Source: JAAFIP01 sp043728315
Lineage (GTDB): Bacteria; Pseudomonadota; Gammaproteobacteria; Burkholderiales; Burkholderiaceae_C
Assembly: GCA_043728315.1 (NCBI GenBank)
Contig: JAYTMT010000002.1
Location: 18,489 to 82,488, forward strand
Direction: 5' to 3'
Length of the DNA stretch: 64,000 nt
This document shows positions 1-8,184 of this stretch, one piece after another. Each line of letters opens with the position of its first letter. Within the stretch, counting starts at the first letter, position 1. The position numbers and the translations under genes are program-made. Below the pieces are notes generated by a model. The model did not search any database and was not told the DNA's origin. It worked only from the letters and a program-made list of their open reading frames with translations.

Positions 1-679
1 CGCCCGTGCTTACAAACTGGGTGGCTTGCGCGATGTTTTCGCCCACCACCAGTTTGCTTTGCACGGTCTGCCATAGCCCCAGTGATGTGAGCGCCTGCTT
101 AGCGGCTAGCCCATAGGGGGCGTGTTCTGGGTTGGCAATTGAAAATTTTTGAGCGGCTTGAATGTGCGCCGCAAACTGCGCTCCATGCCTTAACTTAAAC
201 TGCGCAGCGGAAAGCGCAGTGGCAGAAGCGTCAACCTCCGCTGGTGCAAAAGGCGAACCAGTAGCCCCCGCCCCCCACACCCACACCACCCGCCCCAGCC
301 CATACAGCGCCCCCGCATTTTGCGTGAGCCCCCCAGTGGCCAGCCTTGCAACGAGCGCCTCGTCGGCCGACATGAACACGTCGGCGGGCAGGCCTTGGGC
401 GATTTGCTGCGCCAGCTGGCCCGATGAACCCAGCGTGACTATTAGCCGCCAGCCGCTGACCTGCTCAAAAGCGGGGGCAATGGCTTGCAGCGCAAACTGC
501 AAATCGCTGGCTGCGGCCACGCGCAGCGTGCCCTTATGAGCTGTTCTGGCAGCAGTTGTTTGCGCGCTTGCCGCGCCACCCCAAACGGGTAGCCCAGCGG
601 CCAGCCCAGTAGCAAAGCCATGGCGATGGAGCTGGTACGAGACCAAGGGCAATGCCGTTAAAAGTTTGCGGCGTAGCAT
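1..679 (-). CDS. modA: Molybdate ABC transporter substrate-binding protein (3' end outside window)
   Basis: Periplasmic molybdate-binding protein that would feed a ModBC importer. Reading the minus strand from an ATG at 679 gives an open frame to the window edge. It begins MLRRKLLTALPL, has an export-signal-like stretch ending near GGAASAQ, then LRVAAASDLQFAL, GSSGQLAQQIAQGLPADVF and MSADEALV, all typical of the ModA N-lobe. Further on come IANPEHAPYGLAAKQAL and LVVGENIAQATQFV, which match the conserved ModA C-lobe. The C-terminal end lies left of base 1. The ribosome site before 679 is weak, so the exact start is less sure than the family. The transporter genes would be expected beyond the left edge. 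Confidence 0.85.
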   Translation of the reverse strand, partial: MLRRKLLTALPLVSYQLHRHGFATGLAAGLPVWGGAASAQTTAARTAHKGTLRVAAASDLQFALQAIAPAFEQVSGWRLIVTLGSSGQLAQQIAQGLPADVFMSADEALVARLATGGLTQNAGALYGLGRVVWVWGAGATGSPFAPAEVDASATALSAAQFKLRHGAQFAAHIQAAQKFSIANPEHAPYGLAAKQALTSLGLWQTVQSKLVVGENIAQATQFVSTG

Positions 680-705
680 GCCCAGCGATTTCCGGTCAAA
701 AAGAA

Positions 706-981
706 CTACTGCGCAGGCGTGGCGGCATTAACTGGGACAGAATCAATCCAAAGCATTTCTGGTGCAATGTCGATGTCGCCTGGCCAAGTGATCGTGCGGT
801 GGGCGATGCGCGCCTGTCCGAAGAGGTGGGGATTTTTCAAGGGCTCGAAAAACGGGTAGTTCAGTAGCGACTCCACGCTAAAGCGGCGTAGGCTCGCGTC
901 ACTGAACTCAATAAGTAGGTTGGGATGGCTAATAGCCTCTATCCTGATGGGGCTTGGGTCGCGCATGGTGCGGGCACTCAC
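706..981 (-). CDS. DUF2442 domain protein
   Basis: A 91-residue protein matching DUF2442: the stretches LLIEFSDASLRRFSVESLL, YPFFEPLKNPHLFGQARI and WPGDIDIAPEMLW are the usual family core. Its biochemical function is not known. It starts with GTG at 981, and the GTG overlaps the TGA of the upstream DUF4160 gene, so the two are probably translated together. An internal ATG at 966 is the alternative start. Small DUF4160-DUF2442 pairs are common in bacteria and are often suspected to be toxin-antitoxin-like, but nothing here shows that directly. Confidence 0.85.
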   Translation of the reverse strand: MSARTMRDPSPIRIEAISHPNLLIEFSDASLRRFSVESLLNYPFFEPLKNPHLFGQARIAHRTITWPGDIDIAPEMLWIDSVPVNAATPAQ

Positions 982-1244
982 AGGGGGGCAATTTTGTAGG
1001 GGGCTTGGCCAGTGGAGGCAAGCTTCCAGTCTGCCACGAGCTCGTCATGGCGCAGGTCAATCCAAGCGACGAGTAGTTTGTGCTGCCGAGATGGCAGCTT
1101 GCCTTCTAAAACTTCACCATCTACTAAGCTGTAGACAGCCTCGTGCTCCGCGTATTCAACATGAATATGCGGGAGATGGTGTCGTTGTATATCGAGCACA
1201 TACATCCTCACGAGGATGCCGTAAAACATGGAAATAGTAGGCAT
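978..1244 (-). CDS. DUF4160 domain protein
   Basis: An 88-residue protein of the DUF4160 family. It starts MPTISMFYGILVRMY, then has HHLPHIHVEYAEHEAV, a DGEVLEGKLP stretch and a C-terminal WIDLRHDELVADW, all in the order usual for the family. No enzyme activity is established. It is the first gene of a coupled pair with the DUF2442 protein (stop and start overlap by one base). An AT-rich stretch just upstream of 1244 could hold the promoter. The pair lies between modA and pckG and looks like an independent small module. Confidence 0.85.
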   Translation of the reverse strand: MPTISMFYGILVRMYVLDIQRHHLPHIHVEYAEHEAVYSLVDGEVLEGKLPSRQHKLLVAWIDLRHDELVADWKLASTGQAPYKIAPL

Positions 1245-1547
1245 ATTGCTATTTTATATGCGCAGGACGCAAACAGCTCACTGCATGCTCAACTGCAAAC
1301 CTATGCATAAACCCATGCGCCGATTGCATAGTTTTCACCGTAACCGCTTGGTAACTGACGGCTAGGCTTCTTAAAATAGGCATCCCACTGACCACAAATT
1401 GGTGCAAACCCTTGCGTTTTGATTGCGCTGTGATTCAAGCCCGATTCCAACTAGGAAGCCACCCGCCCCGCGCCGCGCTCCACCCCACGCATGTGCCCGC
1501 TCAGTAGCTTCCTAGCTGAAATCAGGTTTTAACTTTAGGAGCTTCCC
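1245..1547. promoter_or_regulatory. Intergenic leader of pckG with an inverted repeat
   Basis: No gene is seen in this 303-base stretch between the divergent DUF4160 gene and pckG. It holds a perfect 9-bp inverted repeat, CTAGGAAGC at 1451-1459 and GCTTCCTAG at 1507-1515, separated by 47 bases of GC-rich sequence. The second arm lies about 30 bases before the pckG start, and the ribosome site TTTAGGAG follows. The repeat could be a leader hairpin or a binding site for a dimeric regulator of gluconeogenesis. This is inferred from position only. Confidence 0.4.
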
Positions 1548-3470
1548 ATGAACTCACCCGTGATGCAGGGCCTGGCCCTCAACACCCCCGCGTATGTCAA
1601 AAATGCCCGCCTTATCGCGTGGGTGGCCGACATGGTTGCCCTGTGCAAGCCCCGCGCCATCCACTGGTGCGACGGCTCGCAGGCCGAATACGACCAGTTT
1701 TGCGCCCAGCTGGTGGCGGCTGGCACATTCAAGCCGCTAAACCCCGTGCTGCGCCCCAACTCATTCCTAGCCTGCTCCGACCCCACCGACGTGGCCCGCG
1801 TAGAAGACCGCACCTATATTTGCAGCGCCCGCAAAGAAGATGCAGGCCCGACCAACAATTGGGCTGATCCCGCTGAGATGCGCGGCATATTAGAAACCGG
1901 CACGGCTGGCAAAAAAGCTTTATTCGACGGCTGCATGCAAGGCCGCACCATGTATGTCGTGCCCTTTAGCATGGGCCCGCTGGGCAGCCCCATTGCCCAC
2001 ATCGGCATCGAGCTGTCCGACAGCGCCTATGTGGCGGTCAACATGCGCATCATGACCCGCATGGGCAAGGCCGTGTATGACGTGCTGGGCGTAGAGGGCG
2101 AATTTGTGCCCTGCGTACACACCGTGGGCGCACCGCTGGCCGCTGGCCAACAAGACGTGAGCTGGCCTTGCAACAGCACCAAATACATCGTGCATTACCC
2201 AGCCACCCGAGAAATCTGGAGCTACGGCTCGGGCTACGGCGGAAACGCGCTCTTGGGTAAAAAGTGCTTTGCGCTGCGCATTGCATCCACCATGGGCAAA
2301 AACGATGCACAAGGCCCCTCCGGTAGCCCAGGCTGGCTCGCAGAGCACATGCTCATTCTAGGCGTGACCAATCCGCAAGGCAAAAAATACCACGTGGCGG
2401 CTGCCTTCCCCAGCGCCTGCGGCAAAACCAATTTCGCCATGCTGATTCCGCCCGCAGGCTTTGAAGGCTGGAGCGTCACCACCATTGGCGATGACATTGC
2501 ATGGATCAAGCCCCAAGCCGACGGTACATTACGTGCTATCAATCCAGAAGCGGGCTACTTCGGCGTAGCGCCGGGCACCAACACATTGACTAACCCCAAC
2601 TGCATGGCCAGCTTGGACAAAAACACCATTTTCACCAACGTGGCCCTCACCGACGACGGCGACGTGTGGTGGGAAGGCATGGGCCCAGCCCCCGCCCACG
2701 CCATCGACTGGCAAGGCAAAGACTGGAGCCCCCAAATCGCCAAAGAAACCGGCGCAAAGGCGGCGCACCCCAATGCCCGCTTCACAGTAGCCGCCATCAA
2801 CAACCCCGCGCTCGATGCCGCATGGGACGACGCAGCCGGCGTCAAAATCGACGCCTTCATCTTCGGCGGCCGCCGCAGCACCACAGTGCCGCTGATCACC
2901 GAAGCGCGCAACTGGACCGAAGGCGTCTACATGGCCGCCACCATGGGCAGCGAGACCACAGCAGCAGCCACCGGCCAAGCAGGCGTGGTCCGCCGCGACC
3001 CATTCGCCATGCTGCCGTTTTGCGGCTACAACATGGCCGACTACTTCCAGCACTGGCTAGACATGGGCGAGAAGCTGGCCAAATCCAATACTAATAACGC
3101 AGGCAACACAAGCGTTGCGCTCCCCAAAATCTACACCGCCAACTGGTTCAGAAAAGGCGCAGCCGGCCAATTCGTCTGGCCCGGCTACGGCGAAAACATG
3201 CGCGTGCTCGCATGGATGATCGACCGCATAGAAGGCAAAGCCCCCCAAGGCACCGACCACCTACTAGGCACCAGCCCCCGCTACCAAGACATCACCTGGA
3301 CGGGCCTGAACTTCACCGCCGATCAGTTCACCCAAGTCACCAGCATCGACAAAGCCGCTTGGCAAGCCGAGCTAAAACTCCACGACGAATTATTCGCCCA
3401 ACTGCACCACCACTTGCCGCAGGCGCTGGTGGAGACTAAGGCCAAGCTGGAGGCGCGATTAGCCGCGTAA
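1548..3470 (+). CDS. pckG: Phosphoenolpyruvate carboxykinase (GTP)
   Basis: Cytoplasmic enzyme converting oxaloacetate plus GTP to phosphoenolpyruvate, the entry step of gluconeogenesis. The 640-residue length fits the GTP-dependent class. Visible motifs include the P-loop region FPSACGKTNFAMLIPP, the metal and substrate region with GDDIAWIK, the guanine-site stretch FIFGGRRSTTVPL and the C-terminal RRDPFAMLPFCGYNMADYF. The ATG at 1548 follows a good ribosome site (TTTAGGAG, about 6 bases upstream). The gene appears to be a single unit, with its own leader upstream and a rho-independent terminator 40 bases downstream. Confidence 0.97.
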   Translation: MNSPVMQGLALNTPAYVKNARLIAWVADMVALCKPRAIHWCDGSQAEYDQFCAQLVAAGTFKPLNPVLRPNSFLACSDPTDVARVEDRTYICSARKEDAGPTNNWADPAEMRGILETGTAGKKALFDGCMQGRTMYVVPFSMGPLGSPIAHIGIELSDSAYVAVNMRIMTRMGKAVYDVLGVEGEFVPCVHTVGAPLAAGQQDVSWPCNSTKYIVHYPATREIWSYGSGYGGNALLGKKCFALRIASTMGKNDAQGPSGSPGWLAEHMLILGVTNPQGKKYHVAAAFPSACGKTNFAMLIPPAGFEGWSVTTIGDDIAWIKPQADGTLRAINPEAGYFGVAPGTNTLTNPNCMASLDKNTIFTNVALTDDGDVWWEGMGPAPAHAIDWQGKDWSPQIAKETGAKAAHPNARFTVAAINNPALDAAWDDAAGVKIDAFIFGGRRSTTVPLITEARNWTEGVYMAATMGSETTAAATGQAGVVRRDPFAMLPFCGYNMADYFQHWLDMGEKLAKSNTNNAGNTSVALPKIYTANWFRKGAAGQFVWPGYGENMRVLAWMIDRIEGKAPQGTDHLLGTSPRYQDITWTGLNFTADQFTQVTSIDKAAWQAELKLHDELFAQLHHHLPQALVETKAKLEARLAA

Positions 3471-3510
3471 GTTTGTAGCGCTTGCCGAGCGAAAAGGCCT
3501 TACCCAATGC

Positions 3511-3546
3511 AAAAAGCCGCTGAAATTCAGCGGCTTTTTTATTTTT
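3511..3546 (+). terminator. Rho-independent terminator of pckG
   Basis: The stem AAGCCGCTGA / TCAGCGGCTT, with a short AATT loop, is followed by a run of T. It lies 41 bases after the pckG stop codon. Confidence 0.9.
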
Positions 3547-3663
3547 AGGCTATTTGTTACACATTCGTCATCAATATTGAGGATGCGCCGCTTCACCTAA
3601 ACAAATAAACTGATTTCGTGTTTAATGCACGCCCATCACACTAATTTTAAGAAAGACATATTT

Positions 3664-4011
3664 ATGCCAATCCAAATCAAAAATAATCCAATCACCACAA
3701 GCACTAGCCTGAGACTTGAAATGAGTGACACAGGCGGCGCATTTGTATCGCTGTATTTTGTAGTCCCTGGCCGTGATCCATACGTATTTCGAGAAACCTA
3801 TAGCGGGAAAATGGACATTAAACTTGATCTACCAAAAGGTACACATCAATGTCAATTTCATGTTTTCGCATTTCCGGATGGTGCAGTAAGCCCTACAGTA
3901 AATTCAACTCTTAAGATAGATGGTAAGAAAGTGGCTACTTTGAGTGCTTCAACTCCTGCCGGCGGTGGTGGGCTGCATGAGTCAGCAGCAGTAACTCTGG
4001 TAGTCGCATGA
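3664..4011 (+). CDS. Small hypothetical protein, first gene of an AT-rich pair
   Basis: A 115-residue protein that I do not recognise. The ATG at 3664 (MPIQIKNNPITTST) is preferred over the upstream ATG at 3625 because a purine-rich AAGAAAG lies in front of it. The sequence alternates short hydrophobic and polar stretches (FVSLYFVVPG, MDIKLDLPKG, CQFHVFAFPDG) and looks like an all-beta fold; it has no signal peptide or membrane segment. It ends 10 bases before the next gene, so the two are probably co-transcribed. The pair is visibly richer in A and T than pckG and the genes to the right. Confidence 0.65.
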   Translation: MPIQIKNNPITTSTSLRLEMSDTGGAFVSLYFVVPGRDPYVFRETYSGKMDIKLDLPKGTHQCQFHVFAFPDGAVSPTVNSTLKIDGKKVATLSASTPAGGGGLHESAAVTLVVA

Positions 4012-4021
4012 GAATAAAATC

Positions 4022-5122
4022 ATGAAAAATAGTACAAAAATTGATTGTTTGAGGCGTACAAAGAGGCCAAAATTTATAGTCGTTGCCACTTGTGTTGTTT
4101 CTTTGTCTCAAGCCGTGCATGGCCAGGAAGCAAAATCAATAAAAGACTATCTCGTCGATATAGAACCTTCTCCCGTATCTGCTGCCGAAATGATTGGTGC
4201 AACAGGTAGCGCTATTCATAATGTTCAGTTCCCAAAGGATATTTGGCTTGCATTCAGTCCAATTTCAGACCGCAACACCAAAACTGGTTACGGCTTGGCC
4301 ATGGCTCCAGCGCGTACATCTTTTCTTGGAATCGGAGGGCAAACTTATTTTAAAAATCCGTTGAACCGTTTATGGGGTGGGACGAGCTTTAGTTACGCTG
4401 AGAACGCATCTGAAATATCAGGGATCACATACAAAAAACAAGGGTTTTCAATTCAAGCGAGTTCATATTTCGATGAAAAAGATGACCCCATATGGATTAA
4501 CTATAACGCCGCTTTAGCGTGCAAAGGCAGTAACGACGTAATGGACGAGATAGTCCTAAATAAACCAATTGGAGCGGCAAAGTCTGAGTTGTTGAAAAAA
4601 GCACAGCTGGCCCTAAAGAAATGCCAAGCTGATGCAAAGCAACCCAAGTGGAACGCTGGTAAGTACTCTATATCGTATGGTGGCGCTACGATTCGGTCAT
4701 CTTCTGGCGCGGCGCAATCGATAGCACTTGGCGATACTATGGCGTTGGGCATGGTTGTGCCAGCTGGAGCCAACGGCGCATTCAACATATCACTGCGTCG
4801 TACTCACAATGAGTTGGATTTGTCTACTCTCGGCGGTACGCCAGCATACAAGAAGTCAAGTATCGGCGCTGTGCGATATACGATGGGTGTAGCTGAGGAC
4901 GATAATTTTCGCCTGTTAGCTGAGATCAGCAATGCAAATAGCGCCCAGTCGTTGCTAAGTAATGCCGTTTTCAAATCTGCTTTGGGTATCGACTGGCGTA
5001 TCGTGGAGGGTGCTTGGCTTGAGTTCCGTTTTGGCAGGGGTAAGGCAATTGATAATGGATCTTTGGAAACTAAAGGTCTTGTGAGTTTCAATATTTCGCC
5101 GAGTGCTGCGGGCTTTAAATAG
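4022..5122 (+). CDS. Secreted beta-rich hypothetical protein
   Basis: A 366-residue protein without a family that I can name. The N-terminus has a basic stretch (KIDCLRRTKRPK), a hydrophobic segment (FIVVATCVVSLSQAV) and a likely signal peptidase site after HGQ, so it is probably exported. The remainder has many alternating strands and glycines, with repeated amphipathic strands towards the C-terminus (GAVRYTMGVA, LEFRFGRG, LVSFNISP), which suggests an outer-membrane or cell-surface beta-protein. It follows the small gene at 3664 with a 10-base gap. AT-rich codon use sets the pair apart and may mean acquisition by transfer. Confidence 0.65.
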   Translation: MKNSTKIDCLRRTKRPKFIVVATCVVSLSQAVHGQEAKSIKDYLVDIEPSPVSAAEMIGATGSAIHNVQFPKDIWLAFSPISDRNTKTGYGLAMAPARTSFLGIGGQTYFKNPLNRLWGGTSFSYAENASEISGITYKKQGFSIQASSYFDEKDDPIWINYNAALACKGSNDVMDEIVLNKPIGAAKSELLKKAQLALKKCQADAKQPKWNAGKYSISYGGATIRSSSGAAQSIALGDTMALGMVVPAGANGAFNISLRRTHNELDLSTLGGTPAYKKSSIGAVRYTMGVAEDDNFRLLAEISNANSAQSLLSNAVFKSALGIDWRIVEGAWLEFRFGRGKAIDNGSLETKGLVSFNISPSAAGFK

Positions 5123-5234
5123 ACTTGCGATTGAACTACAGCGTTATCGGTGACCAATTTGATTTACTTCGGCGACATTGAAGTATTGTTCGAGGATGTT
5201 TTTCGGGAGCCTTAGCCGTGACGGCAGGTAGTTG

Positions 5235-6287
5235 CTACTTCGTGAGTGCAGGAGCTAATTCTGGCACCAGTGTAGCCAGCGCCGTCCTCCCTTGCCGCGC
5301 CCGCTTCTGCCAACCCTGACCACGCGACATAGCATCTTGCCACGCGGCTTGCAGGCCATCTGGATCGCGCTCCGCGCAATAGGCTATCAATGCCGCTGCT
5401 TGCGCTAAATCTTTGGACACTTTGGCTTTGAACGCACCAGTGCGTTCGCCAATGATGAGTAGTTTGTGCACGGCGTAGCGCTCTGGCGCGGGCAGAGTCA
5501 CCACCACGCTGCGGCCTGTGGCATCGAGCAGGGTGGCTTGCTGCACTTGCTCTAATGAAAATTCCATGAAGCGCAGGGGTTGCAGCGCCACGTCTAAGTT
5601 GTCTACCAAGATCGGGGCGTCGTTGTCGGCTATGCGGGGGCACAAAAAATCGATTTGGTATTCGGCTTGGGTGGGGTGCTTGTAGCTGGCGCCTGCTGCG
5701 CCTCGGTATTGCACCAGTGGCAAAAAGCCTTCTGCCATGGTGGTGATGGCGGCGTGGGGTTCGGCTCTGATGTTGCTGGGCAGGGCAATAGAAATGTTGC
5801 GCCCTGCGTGTGCAAAGTCAATGTCTGCGGTTTGATCAGCGCTGGCCCAGCGGATGCCCAGCATATTGGCATAGCTTAAAAACGCATGGGTGCCCACCAG
5901 CACACCACCAGCCCTGAAAAATCCGTATTCGTTGAGCCGCAAGATCACGCTCAAATGCGCGCGCTGCGTGGTGGCGCAGCCCAGTGTGTGCGCCACTTTG
6001 GCCAGCGGTTTTACGGCGGCATGTGGCATAGCGCTGCGCGCTTGCGCTAGGAGTGTTTGCGTGGCCTCGTTGTCAGGGCCAACATAGATTTGCCGAATGC
6101 GTTGGTCGGCCTCGCGGTATGAAAAGTACCAATGCAGTTTGCCTTTGATATTTTTGGTGGAGTAGCTGCCCTGCAAATGCGACACATCTCTGGACAGCTC
6201 CACGCCCATGGCTGCGGTATGCAGCTGTGCATAGGCGGTAGATGTGCCTACTGGTTGGTTGGTGAAGTATTGGGTGCTTGTGCTCAC
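5235..6287 (-). CDS. Nucleotidyltransferase-fold protein (GSU2403 / NTP_transf_8 type)
   Basis: A 350-residue protein resembling the GSU2403 family of nucleotidyltransferase-fold proteins. Supporting stretches are HWYFSYREADQRIRQIYVGP, GFFRAGGVLVGTHAFLSYAN followed by TADIDFAH (the carboxylates expected of the fold), YQIDFLCPR and the C-terminal PERYAVHKLLIIGERTG. The physiological substrate is unknown. The start is a GTG at 6287, and a perfect 14-bp inverted repeat ends 6 bases before it, overlapping the ribosome-site region, so expression may be controlled there. The upstream gene (6335-6778) is on the same strand, 48 bases away. Confidence 0.75.
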   Translation of the reverse strand: MSTSTQYFTNQPVGTSTAYAQLHTAAMGVELSRDVSHLQGSYSTKNIKGKLHWYFSYREADQRIRQIYVGPDNEATQTLLAQARSAMPHAAVKPLAKVAHTLGCATTQRAHLSVILRLNEYGFFRAGGVLVGTHAFLSYANMLGIRWASADQTADIDFAHAGRNISIALPSNIRAEPHAAITTMAEGFLPLVQYRGAAGASYKHPTQAEYQIDFLCPRIADNDAPILVDNLDVALQPLRFMEFSLEQVQQATLLDATGRSVVVTLPAPERYAVHKLLIIGERTGAFKAKVSKDLAQAAALIAYCAERDPDGLQAAWQDAMSRGQGWQKRARQGRTALATLVPELAPALTK

Positions 6288-6292
6288 CCGTC

Positions 6293-6326
6293 AACTATAC
6301 AACAAATTTTATTTTGTTGTATAGTT
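6293..6326. promoter_or_regulatory. Perfect AT-rich palindrome, possible operator or terminator
   Basis: AACTATACAACAAA at 6293-6306 is repeated exactly inverted (TTTGTTGTATAGTT) at 6313-6326 around a 6-base TTTTAT loop. It lies directly in front of the GTG start of the nucleotidyltransferase-fold gene and just after the end of the membrane-protein gene read from the same strand. The stem has little GC, so a repressor site seems more likely than an intrinsic terminator, but either reading is possible. Confidence 0.55.
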
Positions 6327-6334
6327 CGCGCAAT

Positions 6335-6778
6335 TTACGCCGCAGCCCGCATCCTAGCCGCATCAATCTCCGCCAACACGCGGCTGTCGGTGAGGGCGCT
6401 TTCCCAGTAGATTTTGTCTTGGGCTGCGGCTGCGCTTTTGGCTTGCCATTGGGTAAACGATGCGCTCGCAGCGCTGGCGGCGCGGCGGATGGGGGCGGCT
6501 AGCAGGGCCAAGGCGGCAAAGGCCACTGTCCAAAGCACCACCCAAGCAGCAAACAAATGCTGGTCGGTCCAGGTATCCATCAGTTGGTTGGCGGCAAACA
6601 CAGCGGCTGACACGGCGGCAGCTATGGCTACTGTGCCTAGGCCTTTGGTGCTGAAGAATTCTTTGTGGGTGGCTTGCTTGATGCTGGTGGCCACTTCGCC
6701 CATGGCGGCGGCTACGTCGGCAGCGCGGACCACGCCGGGGTGTTCGGTAAAGTATGCGGGTTGGATGAAAGTGCTCAT
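6335..6778 (-). CDS. Small membrane protein of unknown function
   Basis: A 147-residue protein with two clear hydrophobic segments in the middle (GTVAIAAAVSAAVFAANQL and AAWVVLWTVAFAALALLA), a soluble N-terminal part and a basic, alanine-rich C-terminal tail that may be helical. No family is recognised. It is probably an inner-membrane protein. A ribosome site (AAGGAG) precedes the ATG at 6778. It is divergent from the LysR gene at 6892, and the LysR-type palindrome between them makes it a candidate target of that regulator. Confidence 0.65.
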   Translation of the reverse strand: MSTFIQPAYFTEHPGVVRAADVAAAMGEVATSIKQATHKEFFSTKGLGTVAIAAAVSAAVFAANQLMDTWTDQHLFAAWVVLWTVAFAALALLAAPIRRAASAASASFTQWQAKSAAAAQDKIYWESALTDSRVLAEIDAARMRAAA

Positions 6779-6865
6779 GGCGGACTCCTTGTCAATATTC
6801 CTGATAGCGGATTTGCTTTTGGAATAGGGTGATATTAGCGTTTACCCTAGTGTTTGACCACTTTA

Positions 6866-6886
6866 GAATAGTGATGCATACTATTC
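6866..6886. promoter_or_regulatory. Candidate LysR-family binding site
   Basis: GAATAG and CTATTC are arranged as an interrupted dyad around an ATGCAT centre, directly in front of the LysR start at 6892 and between two divergent genes. The size and position fit an autoregulatory LysR-type site. Confidence 0.5.
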
Positions 6887-6891
6887 ATCAT

Positions 6892-7854
6892 ATGAATTTT
6901 AGAACACTAGATTTGAACCTGCTGCGCGTCTTTGACGAGGTGATGGCCGAGCGCAGCCTCACGCGCGCAGCGCACAACCTGTCACTCACCCAGCCAGCGG
7001 TGAGCAATGCGCTCAAGCGCCTGCGCTATGCCTTGGGCGATGAGCTGGTGCAGCGCGCTGGCTTTGGCATGCAGCCCACACCCAAGGCGCTGGAGCTGTG
7101 GCCAGCCGTGCGCAGCGCGCTACACAGTTTGCAGCACACGCTAGCGCCCGGGCGCTTTGATGCGGCCACGTCTAGCGCCACCTTTGTGTTAGCCATGGCC
7201 GATGCCACCGCCGCCGAGCTAGTGCCCGCGCTGGTTGAAAACATCGAAGCCCATGCGCCGGGCGTGTCGCTGCAAATTGTGCCGCTCTCCACCCGCGACC
7301 CACGGCGCTTGCTAAACGAAGGTGTGATGGACGTGGCGGTGGGGTTCTTTCCGGCGGCGCTGGCTGATTTGACGGCCAAGGCCGCGCAATCGGAAGACGG
7401 CGCTTACGAGCACCAGCGCTTGTACGATGGGGAATACGTGTGCGTGATGCGCAAAACGCATCCGCTGGCCAAAATCACTGCCAGAAAGCCGCTAAGCCTC
7501 GACCAATTTTGCGCGGCGCACCACCTGCTGGTGAGCTTCAGCGGCCGCTCCTTTGGTTATGTGGATGAAGCGCTGGCAGGGCTGGGGCGCAAGCGGCGCA
7601 TTGTGCTCACGGCCAACCAGTTTTTCACGGCGGGGCGGGTGGTGGCACGGTCGGATTTGCTAACCGTGCTGCCGCGCCATTTTGTGAGCGTGGCCGACAG
7701 CGCTCGCGAGCTGGTGGTGCGCGAGCTGCCCTTTGCCATGCAGCCAGTACACGTGGATGCCCTGTGGCACCGCCGCCGCAGCAACGACAGCGCCCACCAA
7801 TGGCTGCGCCTTGCATTGCTGGGGGCAGCAGACTCGGTGTTTAGCAAAAGTTGA
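6892..7854 (+). CDS. LysR-family transcriptional regulator
   Basis: A 320-residue LysR-type regulator. The start MNFRTLDLNLLRVFDEVM at 6892 fits the family, whereas the longer upstream frame adds an unrelated leader. The helix-turn-helix is at about residues 5-65 (RSLTRAAHNLSLTQPAVSNA), followed by a periplasmic-binding-like effector domain. The NLLRVFDEVM opening is typical of the NodD/NahR/PcpR branch, often regulators of aromatic or xenobiotic use. The likely targets are itself and the divergent membrane-protein gene. The effector cannot be read from the sequence. Confidence 0.9.
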   Translation: MNFRTLDLNLLRVFDEVMAERSLTRAAHNLSLTQPAVSNALKRLRYALGDELVQRAGFGMQPTPKALELWPAVRSALHSLQHTLAPGRFDAATSSATFVLAMADATAAELVPALVENIEAHAPGVSLQIVPLSTRDPRRLLNEGVMDVAVGFFPAALADLTAKAAQSEDGAYEHQRLYDGEYVCVMRKTHPLAKITARKPLSLDQFCAAHHLLVSFSGRSFGYVDEALAGLGRKRRIVLTANQFFTAGRVVARSDLLTVLPRHFVSVADSARELVVRELPFAMQPVHVDALWHRRRSNDSAHQWLRLALLGAADSVFSKS

Positions 7855-7860
7855 AGATCA

Positions 7861-7886
7861 AAATACAGAAATACAGAAATACAGAA
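7861..7886 (+). repeat. Short tandem repeat, three 8-bp units
   Basis: AATACAGA occurs three times in a row just after the LysR stop codon, at the outer edge of the inverted-repeat element. Confidence 0.7.
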
Positions 7887-8139
7887 CTGCCGAACGCAGA
7901 GGGCACAAAAGTTAAGCAGAAGACGCAAAAGCATACCAAAACAGACAGGATATGAGTAATATATAAAAAATACTGTTAATGTCACTGTCAAATGGTCATA
8001 TTATGCTATTAAAATTATAGTACATAATTCGCATATGAAAATCAAAGTTGAACTTCAGATACCTTCCTTGACAACATTTTGGCTGTTCTTTTGCGTCTTC
8101 TGCGTAACTTTTGCGCCCTCCGAGTTCGGCAGTCCGTAT
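7879..8139. mobile_element. Composite inverted-repeat element (MITE-like), copy 1
   Basis: Two arms of about 52 bp, at 7879-7931 and 8088-8139, are imperfect inverted copies (roughly nine in ten bases pair by eye). They contain the landmarks CTGCCGAAC, AAAAGTTA and GCAGAAGACGCAAAAG. Between them lies one 45-bp dispersed repeat (7978-8022) in AT-rich spacer. A second element with the same plan is at 46949-47188. No reading frame of substance exists inside, so if mobile it would depend on a transposase elsewhere. It fills most of the 330-base gap between the LysR and phosphoesterase genes. Confidence 0.6.
7978..8022 (+). repeat. 45-bp dispersed repeat, copy A
   Basis: This copy reads from AATGTCACTGTCAAATGG to CTATTAAAATTATAGTA. 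The family consensus begins AATGTCAGCGTCATATGG. The copy is at the centre of the first inverted-repeat element. Confidence 0.8.
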
Positions 8140-8184
8140 TCAGAGCTTTAAAAGTGCCAGCCTCAATCGATACACTACAAAACC

